From Legionella gratiana (GTDB lineage Bacteria; Pseudomonadota; Gammaproteobacteria; Legionellales; Legionellaceae), in contig NZ_LNYE01000004.1 in the NCBI RefSeq assembly GCF_001467695.1, positions 1 to 64,000 on the forward strand: 64,000 bases of DNA, written 5' to 3'. The notes below the pieces were generated by a model, which was not told the DNA's origin, ran no database searches, and saw only the letters and a program-made list of their open reading frames with translations. Of this stretch, positions 32,884 to 40,656 are shown piece after piece (within the stretch, counting starts at the first letter, position 1; each line of letters starts with the position of its first letter). The translations under genes and the position numbers were made by a program.

Positions 32884-33480
32884 ATGATATATTTATATAT
32901 CCCATTTAAGAGCAATGAAGGGAATAAAAAATTAATCAAACATGCGAATCAATGGTACAAAACAGCATATGAAGGATATGCTGTTCCATGCACCATTTTG
33001 AGCGCGGATGATCTATTTCCTGTACTTCATGAGTCTAATCAAAAAAGCAAAATTTATGTATTAACTTATGAAGCGGGTGAAAAGACTGGAGAGCTAGCGC
33101 CTGTACCCAATTCAATTTCATGCAAAACTATTGATACCAAGAAATTAGTCGAGCGCTTATTGGAATCACGGTTACCTGAGACAGGTCCTGTGGAAATCAA
33201 ATTATGTGTTCGCCAATATGTGGATAATAGCGGTTCACTGATTTCTGCTGAATTAATCAAAGAGCATTTACAGAATAGAAATTATAAGAATTCCGAATTA
33301 TTCGTTCGCGTCCAGAGTTCTACAGAGCCTTTTCCAGGAGAAACAAGCAAACTGAGCTATCGTACCATAAGTGGTCGCATTCCTTTGTTTGTCAAAGTAA
33401 ATGAAGTAGATAATGAAATCGAAAATGCAGATTTCCCCGAGCCAGAAGCAGATAATAGTGTTAAGAATTTAATCTTTTGA
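32884..33480 (+). CDS. Degenerate paralogue of the upstream peptidase-like protein
   Basis: The 198-residue product aligns with residues 1-160 of the preceding protein: LYIPF matches LYVPF, ANQWYK matches ASKWRK, and KIYVLTYEAGEK matches QIYILSHGIDSP. The catalytic-type HG is replaced by EAG. The Cys position becomes Val, with a Cys one residue earlier (IKLCVRQY against LYFCDAY). It therefore looks like a pseudoenzyme or partner of the first. The frame opens at 32860, overlapping the previous stop. I prefer the ATG at 32884 because it matches the paralogue's start. The acidic C terminus is again effector-like. Its end overlaps the convergent MFS gene by 12 nt. Confidence 0.7.
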   Translation: MIYLYIPFKSNEGNKKLIKHANQWYKTAYEGYAVPCTILSADDLFPVLHESNQKSKIYVLTYEAGEKTGELAPVPNSISCKTIDTKKLVERLLESRLPETGPVEIKLCVRQYVDNSGSLISAELIKEHLQNRNYKNSELFVRVQSSTEPFPGETSKLSYRTISGRIPLFVKVNEVDNEIENADFPEPEADNSVKNLIF

Positions 33481-34824
33481 AGAAAGAACTTTCTCTGCAC
33501 TACCGGCAATATAATGCTCTTTATCAATACGTAAATAAATAACTCCTTCTTCTTGGGCTAATGCGACTTCAATAATTCCACGAGTATTTAATAACTGCGA
33601 TAAAATATCTTCTTTTTTTTCAGACCAAGGATAATGAAGGATAAGAGTAGCACTATAGAGATTAGGCTTCATTGCTCCGGCAACAATTAACCATATAATG
33701 CCTAAAACAGCGTTGGTAATAAAGATACCTTGACTGCCATTCCATTGAAATAAAATACCCGCAACTGCCCCACCTAGAAAAAGTCCGAGAAATTGGCTTG
33801 TAGAATATACGCCCATAGCGGTCCCTTTACTTTTAGGGTTTGCCTGTTTGGAAATAAGTGATGGTAATACAGCCTCAAGGATGTTAAAAGCAATAAAATA
33901 AATCAGCATAATCAAACACAGCCCAAACCAATTTTGGCGCATATAAATGAATGATAATTGAGTTGCTGTGATTATAAAAACTGATGAAAGAAAAACACCT
34001 TTCATTCTTTTCTTCTTTTCAGCAAGCACAATGAATGGGATCATGAGAATGAACGAAAGCAGCATAACCGGTAAATAAAAATGCCACTGCTGGGTCAAAT
34101 GACCTTGCTCCACTTGTTTTCTTAAGATAAAAGGAATAACAAAGAATGTGGATGTGAGAATAAAATGTTGGCAGAAAATACCAAAATTAAGGCATTGTAG
34201 TTGTGCGTTAAAGACTACATGTTTTAATAACGTCGGGTTTGTTTCACTATCAACATGAAAGCGTTCTTTCATGGGTTTGGGTATTATCCAATGAAGCAGG
34301 ATAATACCTAATAGGGCTAATAAGGTAGTAAGGTAAAAAATTCCTGCTAGGCCAAAATAATGGGTAACCGCTGGGCTAACTACCATTGCTAGACTAAATG
34401 ATGTTCCTATGGTCATGCCAATAACCGCCATAGCTTTAGTCCGTTGTTCCTCCGCGGTTAAATCTGCGAGCAATGCAATGAGCACACTGCCAACTGCTCC
34501 AGTTCCTTGTAGCGCTCGAGCAACTACCATCCCATAAATGGAATGAGTTAATGCTCCAATTAAACTGCCACAAGCAAATAAAAGTAAGCCTACGGTGATC
34601 ATAGGTTTTCTACCTAATTTATCCGAGAGCATACCAAAAGGCATTTGCATTAATCCTTGAGCAAGACCATATATTCCAAAGGCAAAACCTACCAAAGCAG
34701 GTGTTGAGCCCTGCAAATCTTCCGCATAAATACTAAATACAGGGATTAAGAGAAACAAACCTAACATACGAAAGGAAAAAATTGCGGCAATAGGAAATAC
34801 AGTTTTAGACCAAGAAAGCTTCAT
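33469..34824 (-). CDS. MFS transporter, YajR family
   Basis: This is a 12-helix major facilitator exporter in the inner membrane. Motif A appears as GMLSDKLGRKP after helix 2, and the start RMLGLFLLIPVFSIYAEDL is characteristic of the YajR group. After helix 12, residues about 395-451 form a small soluble domain (SQLLNTRGIIEVALAQEEGV) like the ferredoxin-fold YAM domain of YajR. The substrate is unknown. The 3' end overlaps the convergent 32884 gene. No clear ribosome-binding site precedes the ATG. Confidence 0.88.
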   Translation of the reverse strand: MKLSWSKTVFPIAAIFSFRMLGLFLLIPVFSIYAEDLQGSTPALVGFAFGIYGLAQGLMQMPFGMLSDKLGRKPMITVGLLLFACGSLIGALTHSIYGMVVARALQGTGAVGSVLIALLADLTAEEQRTKAMAVIGMTIGTSFSLAMVVSPAVTHYFGLAGIFYLTTLLALLGIILLHWIIPKPMKERFHVDSETNPTLLKHVVFNAQLQCLNFGIFCQHFILTSTFFVIPFILRKQVEQGHLTQQWHFYLPVMLLSFILMIPFIVLAEKKKRMKGVFLSSVFIITATQLSFIYMRQNWFGLCLIMLIYFIAFNILEAVLPSLISKQANPKSKGTAMGVYSTSQFLGLFLGGAVAGILFQWNGSQGIFITNAVLGIIWLIVAGAMKPNLYSATLILHYPWSEKKEDILSQLLNTRGIIEVALAQEEGVIYLRIDKEHYIAGSAEKVLSSKD

Positions 34825-35024
34825 TCATTAATATATATATTATCTAATCGTGTGCCGATAGTACAAAGTTAACACTCTAGAAACAAGATATTTAAAAATT
34901 TAATGTGCTAAACATTGCTTTATCGGAGAATACGCACGAAAATGTAGGTTTTTTAGTTATTCATCTAATGGTGTTAACTTAATCAATTGTACAAATTTTT
35001 GTGAATTAAAAATTGAGGAATGCT

Positions 35025-35780
35025 ATGAGTTTAGTTTTTGCAGATAAAGTAGGATTAATTACTGGCGGTGCTCGAGGCATCGGTAAAGCAACTGCATTAA
35101 AGTTAGCTCAAGCAGGGAGCGATGTAGCTGTTGTTTATTACAATAGTTCTGATGAGGCTCAAGCTTTGGTTGATGAAATTCAGGCTATGGGCCGTAAAGC
35201 AATTGCTTTACAAACTAATGTAGCGGATCCTCTGTCCGTAAAAGAAATGTTTACCCAATTCAAAGAACATTTTAATCGGCTTGATTTTTTAATTAGTAAT
35301 GCTGCCAGTGGTGTTTTAAAACCAGCCCTTAAGATGTCTACCAAGCATTGGCGCTGGTGTCTGGAGACCAATGCTCTGGCATTAAATCATTTGGTAATTG
35401 AAGGACGTCCGTTAATGCCTAAAGGTGGGCGCGTTATTGCTTTATCAAGTCTTGGTGCTCATAGAGCGATTCCTAATTATGCGTTTATTGGAGCGTCTAA
35501 AGCTGCTCTTGAGGCTTTAGTGCGCTCTTTAAGTCTTGAGTTAGCGGTTGATGGGATTACCGTAAATACTGTTTCTGCTGGGGTGGTTGATACAGATGCA
35601 TTGAAGTATTTTCCTAACAGAGAGCAGTTACTCGATGAATATCAAGCCCATTCTTTATCAGATAGACCGTTGACGACACAAGATGTAGCCAATGCTATTT
35701 ATCTGCTGTGTTTGCCCGAAGCTGCAATGATAAATGGGCATACTTTATTTGTTGATGCAGGATATAGCCGAGTTGGTTAA
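35025..35780 (+). CDS. fabL: Enoyl-ACP reductase, FabL type
   Basis: This SDR-fold enzyme closely resembles Bacillus FabL, which reduces trans-2-enoyl-ACP with NADPH. The Rossmann motif is GGARGIG (14-20). The FabL signatures SNAASGVLKP and DTDALKYFPNREQLL are present. The active pair is Tyr152 and Lys159 with six residues between them, the spacing of enoyl reductases, whereas ordinary SDR ketoreductases have three. A FabG-type ketoreductase is therefore less likely. From the ATG at 35025 (GAGGAA upstream) it has 251 residues. It heads the acyl cluster and may supply its final reduction step. Confidence 0.88.
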   Translation: MSLVFADKVGLITGGARGIGKATALKLAQAGSDVAVVYYNSSDEAQALVDEIQAMGRKAIALQTNVADPLSVKEMFTQFKEHFNRLDFLISNAASGVLKPALKMSTKHWRWCLETNALALNHLVIEGRPLMPKGGRVIALSSLGAHRAIPNYAFIGASKAALEALVRSLSLELAVDGITVNTVSAGVVDTDALKYFPNREQLLDEYQAHSLSDRPLTTQDVANAIYLLCLPEAAMINGHTLFVDAGYSRVG

Positions 35781-35821
35781 TATTCCATCTTTTTTATGCT
35801 TTATGCCTTTAACAAAAAATA

Positions 35822-35830
35822 TGATATAAT
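35822..35830 (+). promoter_or_regulatory. Extended -10 promoter before the acyl carrier gene
   Basis: TGATATAAT (35822-35830) is a perfect extended -10 sequence, 39 nt before the ATG of the carrier protein. No good -35 is visible. The acp-dehydratase-ketosynthase-acyltransferase genes may start here, separate from fabL. Confidence 0.55.
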
Positions 35831-35869
35831 TTTGGGCTTTGTAAATTAGCTGATTTCTGAGGACAATAT

Positions 35870-36283
35870 ATGAATGTAGCAGATGTTTATCCTAAAGTTA
35901 GGGAAATAGTTGCTGAGGTACTAGTGATTGACGAAGAAGAAATATCTCTTAACAGTCGGTTAATAGTAGATCTAGGCGCTGAATCTATTGATTTTCTTGA
36001 TTTAGTTTTCCAATTGGAAAAAGAGTTTAAAATTAAAATTCCTCGTGGTCAATTGGAAAAGAATGCACGTGGTGATTTAGCAGAGAATGAATTTGAAAAG
36101 GGCGGTGTTATTACTGAGGAAGGACTAAAAGCGTTACAAAGTTATTTGAGCGAAGTTCCCGCAGAGCAATTCAAGCCCAATATGAAAGTGAATGAAATAC
36201 CCATGCTTTTTACAATAGAAACATTTTGTAAATTAGTTGTTTCTGCAGTTAAAGAGCAACAAACTGCTGCAACTGAAGCTTAG
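35870..36283 (+). CDS. Acyl carrier protein, AcpXL-like
   Basis: This is a specialised acyl carrier protein. The phosphopantetheine site is Ser39 in VDLGAESIDFLDLVFQLEKE. The run FLDLVFQLEKEFKIKIP is much closer to rhizobial AcpXL, the carrier of 27-hydroxyoctacosanoate for lipid A, than to housekeeping AcpP. It is 137 residues long, against about 78 for AcpP and 92 for AcpXL, with an extra C-terminal helical region. GAGG precedes the ATG. The gene order that follows also matches the rhizobial very-long-chain cluster. Confidence 0.9.
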   Translation: MNVADVYPKVREIVAEVLVIDEEEISLNSRLIVDLGAESIDFLDLVFQLEKEFKIKIPRGQLEKNARGDLAENEFEKGGVITEEGLKALQSYLSEVPAEQFKPNMKVNEIPMLFTIETFCKLVVSAVKEQQTAATEA

Positions 36284-36328
36284 TCTCTCAGTTGTTTATT
36301 TATCTTGGTCAATAGGGTTTAGATACTA

Positions 36329-37225
36329 ATGAGATTTTTATTCGTTGATCGTATAGTTGAATCATTTCCTGGCCAGTTGATTCGGGGGATGAAACACATT
36401 ACTCAAGAGGATACATTTCTCACGGTTGATGAACAGGGACGTCCTTGCTTTATCCCTTCTTTAATCGGAGAAACACTAGGTCAGTTAGCGGCATGGAATG
36501 TGATGCACCGTTTAGAGTTTACTCATAGACCTGTTGCTGGAATTGTTGCTAAGGCCGCTATGCACAGACACGCATATGTGGGAGAAACTTTATTATTAGA
36601 ATCATTCATTGAGCGAATTGAAGATTCAGTAATGCAATATCATAGTATCGCACGGATAGGCGATGAAATGGTTTTTACTCTTGAAGGTGCATTAGGGCCT
36701 TTATTGCCTATGGATGAGTTTATCGATCCTGATGAGGTGAAACGGCAGTTTTCTGAAATTAATAGGCCAGGTGATTGGTCCAGTCTGAGTTTGGAAAGTA
36801 CGCCATTATTAAATAGCGATCTCATGATAAACATGGAATTGCCGCTGACATCGATGACTTTTGATAGAGTTTGTTCCTGTGAGCCAAGAGTCAGTTTAAT
36901 TGCTGAAAAGCGAATTACTCGTGCAGCTCTTTATTTTGCAGATCATTTTCCTAGAAAACCAGTATTACCTCTAACGGTATTATTGGAATGTAAGTTAAAC
37001 TTAGCGCGAGAATTTGTTGCACGTTCAGGATATACGTTAAGCTATAGCGTCAGCGAACTACGCAAAATAAAAATGAATGAGTTTGTTCATCCTGGTGATG
37101 TTCTTGAGTGCTATGTAAACGTCAAAAAACAAACAGAAGAAGAGTTGATTCTCAGCTTTCGTAGTGAAGTTTTAGGTAAACGTGTTTGTGTAGTGGATGT
37201 GGTGCTTATTCCTAGAGGTAAATAA
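36329..37225 (+). CDS. Double-hotdog 3-hydroxyacyl-ACP dehydratase (FabZ/FabA-like)
   Basis: Two hotdog domains are fused in 298 residues. The second half carries the FabZ-type site, His206 in YFADHFPRKPVLP and Glu220 in the following helix (LLECKLNLA). The first half has a matching helix (PSLIGETLGQLAAW, Glu48) but no active-site His, so it is probably structural or binds the long chain. It likely removes water from 3-hydroxyacyl-ACP during chain elongation. It sits 45 nt after the carrier and 2 nt before a ketosynthase. Confidence 0.88.
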   Translation: MRFLFVDRIVESFPGQLIRGMKHITQEDTFLTVDEQGRPCFIPSLIGETLGQLAAWNVMHRLEFTHRPVAGIVAKAAMHRHAYVGETLLLESFIERIEDSVMQYHSIARIGDEMVFTLEGALGPLLPMDEFIDPDEVKRQFSEINRPGDWSSLSLESTPLLNSDLMINMELPLTSMTFDRVCSCEPRVSLIAEKRITRAALYFADHFPRKPVLPLTVLLECKLNLAREFVARSGYTLSYSVSELRKIKMNEFVHPGDVLECYVNVKKQTEEELILSFRSEVLGKRVCVVDVVLIPRGK

Positions 37226-37227
37226 AA

Positions 37228-38526
37228 GTGAAAAAACGTCGAGTAGCAATTACAGGTTTAGGGGCAATTTCACCTATAGGTCTTGATGTCCAATCCACGT
37301 GGTCCAATTTATTGAGAGGGCAGTCGGGAATTGCTGAAATTAAACAATTTGATGCGAGTGCTTTTCCAACTTATATTGCAGCCGAAGTGAAAAATTTTAT
37401 TCTTGATCCCAAATTGTCCTCAAAACGTACTCGTTTTTCCATGACATTTACTCAATATGCTCTTGAAGCCGCCCAACAAGCGTTCAATGATGCGGGTATT
37501 TTACCCACCGATAAGACAGCGTCACGTTGGGGTGTGGTTACAGGTAGTGGCATGATGACTGCAGAGTTTGACTACCTCTCACGGTTCCAACAAATAGGTG
37601 CACCAAATGGTGAAGCAGATTGGGGGCAGTTGCTTGCGAATACACAAGAATTTTATAAATTATCAGACTTTGGTAAAACTACGCCCAATTCAGGCTTGTC
37701 TTTATTAATCCAACAATTTGGAATCAGGGGCTACGCATCTTCCGTTCATACGGCATGTGCTTCAGGCGGACAGGCTTTAGGGCTGGCCATGCAGGTAATT
37801 CGTCGAGGTGAAGCTGATTTCATGTTGGCAGGGGGATTTGATTCTATGATTAACCCTTTAGGATTATCTAGCTTTTGTTTATTGGGTGCTTTATCAACCT
37901 ATAATAGTACTCCAGAGACTGCAAGCCGACCTTTTGATGCAACCCGTAATGGTTTTGTCTTAGGTGAAGGGGCTGCATTTTTAATTTTAGAGGAATGGAG
38001 TAAGGCAAAAGCGCGAGGCGCCTCTATTTATGCGGAGCTCGCTGGTGAAGGGAATTCTTTAAGTTCTTATCGAATTACTGACTCACATCCCAATGGTGAT
38101 GGTGCAATCCAAGCAATTGAACGCGCTCTTCAAGATGCAGGAATCAAGGCTTCTGATGTGGATTATATTAATGCACATGGAACATCGACTAAAATGAATG
38201 ACTTAAGTGAGACCAATGCGATTAAAGCCGTGTTCGGTGAACATATTTCAAGTTTGCCGGTAAGTTCAACTAAAAGCCAAACTGGGCACTTGATCGCTGC
38301 AGCAGGAGCACTTGAAGCTGTTTTAGCGGTTAAATCTATAGAGCAAGCACAAATACCTAAAACAGCGAATTTAACTACACCGGATCCTGAGTGTGACTTA
38401 GACTATGTGGTTGATGGACCGCGAGAACGATCCTTAGGCGCGGTGTTATCTAATTCTTTTGGGTTTGGAGGCTCTAATAGTTGCTTATTGTTTAAGCATC
38501 CTGAGTTTGAAGGAGCAGGCCAATGA
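37228..38526 (+). CDS. Beta-ketoacyl-ACP synthase II-like (catalytic)
   Basis: This FabF-type condensing enzyme has the full triad: Cys177 in VHTACASGGQA, the His of NAHGTSTKMND and the His of KSQTGHLIAAAG. The terminal NSFGFGGSN glycine loop is normal. It should extend the acyl chain with malonyl-ACP. The start is GTG, with AGAGG 9 nt upstream. The 3' end overlaps the next ketosynthase by 4 nt (ATGA), so the two are translationally coupled and may form a heterodimer. Confidence 0.93.
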   Translation: MKKRRVAITGLGAISPIGLDVQSTWSNLLRGQSGIAEIKQFDASAFPTYIAAEVKNFILDPKLSSKRTRFSMTFTQYALEAAQQAFNDAGILPTDKTASRWGVVTGSGMMTAEFDYLSRFQQIGAPNGEADWGQLLANTQEFYKLSDFGKTTPNSGLSLLIQQFGIRGYASSVHTACASGGQALGLAMQVIRRGEADFMLAGGFDSMINPLGLSSFCLLGALSTYNSTPETASRPFDATRNGFVLGEGAAFLILEEWSKAKARGASIYAELAGEGNSLSSYRITDSHPNGDGAIQAIERALQDAGIKASDVDYINAHGTSTKMNDLSETNAIKAVFGEHISSLPVSSTKSQTGHLIAAAGALEAVLAVKSIEQAQIPKTANLTTPDPECDLDYVVDGPRERSLGAVLSNSFGFGGSNSCLLFKHPEFEGAGQ

Positions 38527-39794
38527 GTCAGAACAATAGAGTATTCATTACTGGACGAAGCGCATTAACCGCATCAGGAGCTACTGCCGATGCCACTTGG
38601 GACGCAATTATTTCCGGTAAAAGTGGAATTGCAGAAATAACTCAATGGGACTTATCACAATGGCCTCATCGTTTAGGTGGAGAATTAAAAGAATTTAATC
38701 CTGCAAAAATGTTGCCGGATCGAAAATTAGTCAAGGTAATTTCACGTCAAGATGTGATGGGAATTAATGCTGCAGTTCAGGCAGTAGAGCATAGCCAGAT
38801 GATCCCTTATCGTGATGCGCTTGAAACTCCTAAAGAGTTTAATGAGCAGACTGCGGTTTTCGTAGGATCGCCTGGGAATAAATATTTTCAACAATATGAT
38901 TTTTTACCTTTGTTAGCAAAAGCTCAAGGTAACATGCATCATTTTGCAGAGCATTTATTTGAAACAGTACATCCTATGTGGTTGTTACGTATATTACCTA
39001 ATAATGTGCTTGCATATACTGGTATTACCTATGAATTTAAAGGTCCTAACCATAATGTAACCAATCATGCTGTTGGGGGAACACAAGCTTTATTGGAAGC
39101 ATATCATGCGATAAGTAGCGGACAGGCAGAACGAGCGGTAGTAGTGTCTTATGATATGGCTGTAGAACCACAATCTTTGTTTTATTATGAGCAATTAGGT
39201 GTGTTAAGTCATCGCCATTTAAAACCGTTTGATGAAGAGCATGATGGTACAATTCTAGCTGATGGTGCTGCTGCTTTAGTATTAGAAAGCGAAGCAAGTG
39301 TTCGTGCGCGTTCTGCGGTTTGTTATGGGGAAGTTCTCGGTGGTTTGTCAACGAGTGAAGCACAAGGATTATTCTCTTTAGATGCAAGTGGTCAACAACT
39401 CGCAGATTTAATTCAACGCACGCTGGAATCTGTAACATTAAATCCAGAGGATGTGGGTTTTATTGTTGCTCATGGGAATGGGAATAGCAAATCAGATTAT
39501 AGTGAATCACAAGCGATACAAAGAGTTTTTGGCCACCAACGACCTGTAACTGCATTTAAATGGTCTACCGGACATACTATCTGTGCCTCTGGATTGATTG
39601 ATGCTGTTCTGGCTACTTGCGCGCTTGAATCAAAATGTATTCCAGGAGTGGCTAACTTTCAACGTATTGCGCCAAGTTGTGATGGTTTGTCAGTAAGTGC
39701 AGAGCATCAATCTTTAAAAAGCCCTTATGTATTGACCATTAATAGAGGATTTGCCAGTATGAATGCATGTTTGGTGATTAAAGCTTGTGACTGA
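38523..39794 (+). CDS. Ketosynthase-like partner lacking the active-site cysteine
   Basis: The fold is that of a FabF ketosynthase (423 residues). The nucleophile position reads VTNHAVGGTQAL, with Ala183 where Cys belongs (codon GCT at 39069-39071). The two histidine motifs remain as VAHGNGNSKSD and KWSTGHTICASG. Ketosynthases without Cys act as chain-length factors or decarboxylating partners in type II PKS and aryl polyene systems. I infer a similar role with the upstream enzyme. It overlaps both neighbours. Confidence 0.88.
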   Translation: MSQNNRVFITGRSALTASGATADATWDAIISGKSGIAEITQWDLSQWPHRLGGELKEFNPAKMLPDRKLVKVISRQDVMGINAAVQAVEHSQMIPYRDALETPKEFNEQTAVFVGSPGNKYFQQYDFLPLLAKAQGNMHHFAEHLFETVHPMWLLRILPNNVLAYTGITYEFKGPNHNVTNHAVGGTQALLEAYHAISSGQAERAVVVSYDMAVEPQSLFYYEQLGVLSHRHLKPFDEEHDGTILADGAAALVLESEASVRARSAVCYGEVLGGLSTSEAQGLFSLDASGQQLADLIQRTLESVTLNPEDVGFIVAHGNGNSKSDYSESQAIQRVFGHQRPVTAFKWSTGHTICASGLIDAVLATCALESKCIPGVANFQRIAPSCDGLSVSAEHQSLKSPYVLTINRGFASMNACLVIKACD

Positions 39795-40635
39795 TTTGAA
39801 ACAAACAATTAACGAATTGCCTGTAAGCCTACTAGGGCGTTTTGTCTATCAATTTTTACCCTACAAGCGGCAAATAATTATGGCAAATATTGATCGCGTC
39901 TATGGTGATCAATTAGATGTCGGCCAAAAGAAGCGACTTGCTCTATCTTATTACTCACACTTACTTAAATCTTTTAAAGAAGCACTACAATTGCGTTTTA
40001 TGTCAGAAGAAACCTTACGGAATCAAGTAGAGGTTCGTGGTCATGAGAAGATGTTGGAGGTTGTGGCACAAAAAAAAGGAGTTTTAGTTCTTACCGGCCA
40101 CTTCGGTAATTGGGAAGTAGCTCCTATAGGTGGAGTTTTAAATTTTAAAGAATTTCAAGGACAGTTTCATTTTATCCGAAGAACTCTATCCATTAAGTTT
40201 ATTGAGCGAAGCTTATTTAAGCAATATTACCAAGTCGGTTTAAATGTGATACCGAAAAAGAATTCACTGGATAAGGTTTGTGCTGCATTGGAAAAAAATC
40301 ATGCTGTGATTTTTGTTCTTGATCAACATGCCTCCTTAGCTAATCGTGATGGTATCGCAGTGGAGTTTTTTGGTACAAAAGCCGGAACTTACCGAAGTCT
40401 AGCAACTCTATCTCGTTATACCGGTGTTCCCGTTGTTCCGGCCGCAGGTTATAGGTTACCTAATGGCAAACATGTTTTAGAATTTTATGATCCTATTCCT
40501 TGGAAAGATTATGACACTGCTGCAGAATCTCTTTATCATAATACCCTAGCATATAATCAAGCTTTAGAGCGTATTATTTTAGCTCATCCTGAACAATGGA
40601 ACTGGATGCACAAGCGCTGGAAGCTCAAACTTTAA
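39787..40635 (+). CDS. LpxL/HtrB-type lipid A acyltransferase
   Basis: This inner-membrane-associated acyltransferase has the catalytic H-x4-E motif (His105 and Glu110 in TGHFGNWE) and the expected DQHASLANRDGIAVEFFGTKA region. By cluster context it probably transfers the very long acyl chain from the dedicated carrier to lipid A, as rhizobial LpxXL does. A role with another lipid cannot be excluded. The start is GTG, overlapping the previous stop by 8 nt, and the length is 282 residues. Confidence 0.88.
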   Translation: MTDLKQTINELPVSLLGRFVYQFLPYKRQIIMANIDRVYGDQLDVGQKKRLALSYYSHLLKSFKEALQLRFMSEETLRNQVEVRGHEKMLEVVAQKKGVLVLTGHFGNWEVAPIGGVLNFKEFQGQFHFIRRTLSIKFIERSLFKQYYQVGLNVIPKKNSLDKVCAALEKNHAVIFVLDQHASLANRDGIAVEFFGTKAGTYRSLATLSRYTGVPVVPAAGYRLPNGKHVLEFYDPIPWKDYDTAAESLYHNTLAYNQALERIILAHPEQWNWMHKRWKLKL

Positions 40636-40656
40636 TACCATTCTCGTAATAGATCT

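Noticed and set aside
36640..36834. Minus-strand small frame inside the dehydratase
   Set aside because: It lies in a gene with clear family motifs and shows no independent start.
39046..39438. Minus-strand frame of 130 codons inside the second ketosynthase
   Set aside because: It is His/Leu-rich, lies wholly within a well-supported gene, and has no start signals.
38523..39794. Missing Cys in the second ketosynthase as a sequencing error or pseudogene
   Set aside because: The frame is intact over 423 codons and the surrounding motif is altered coherently (NHAVGG), which suggests a true subfamily.
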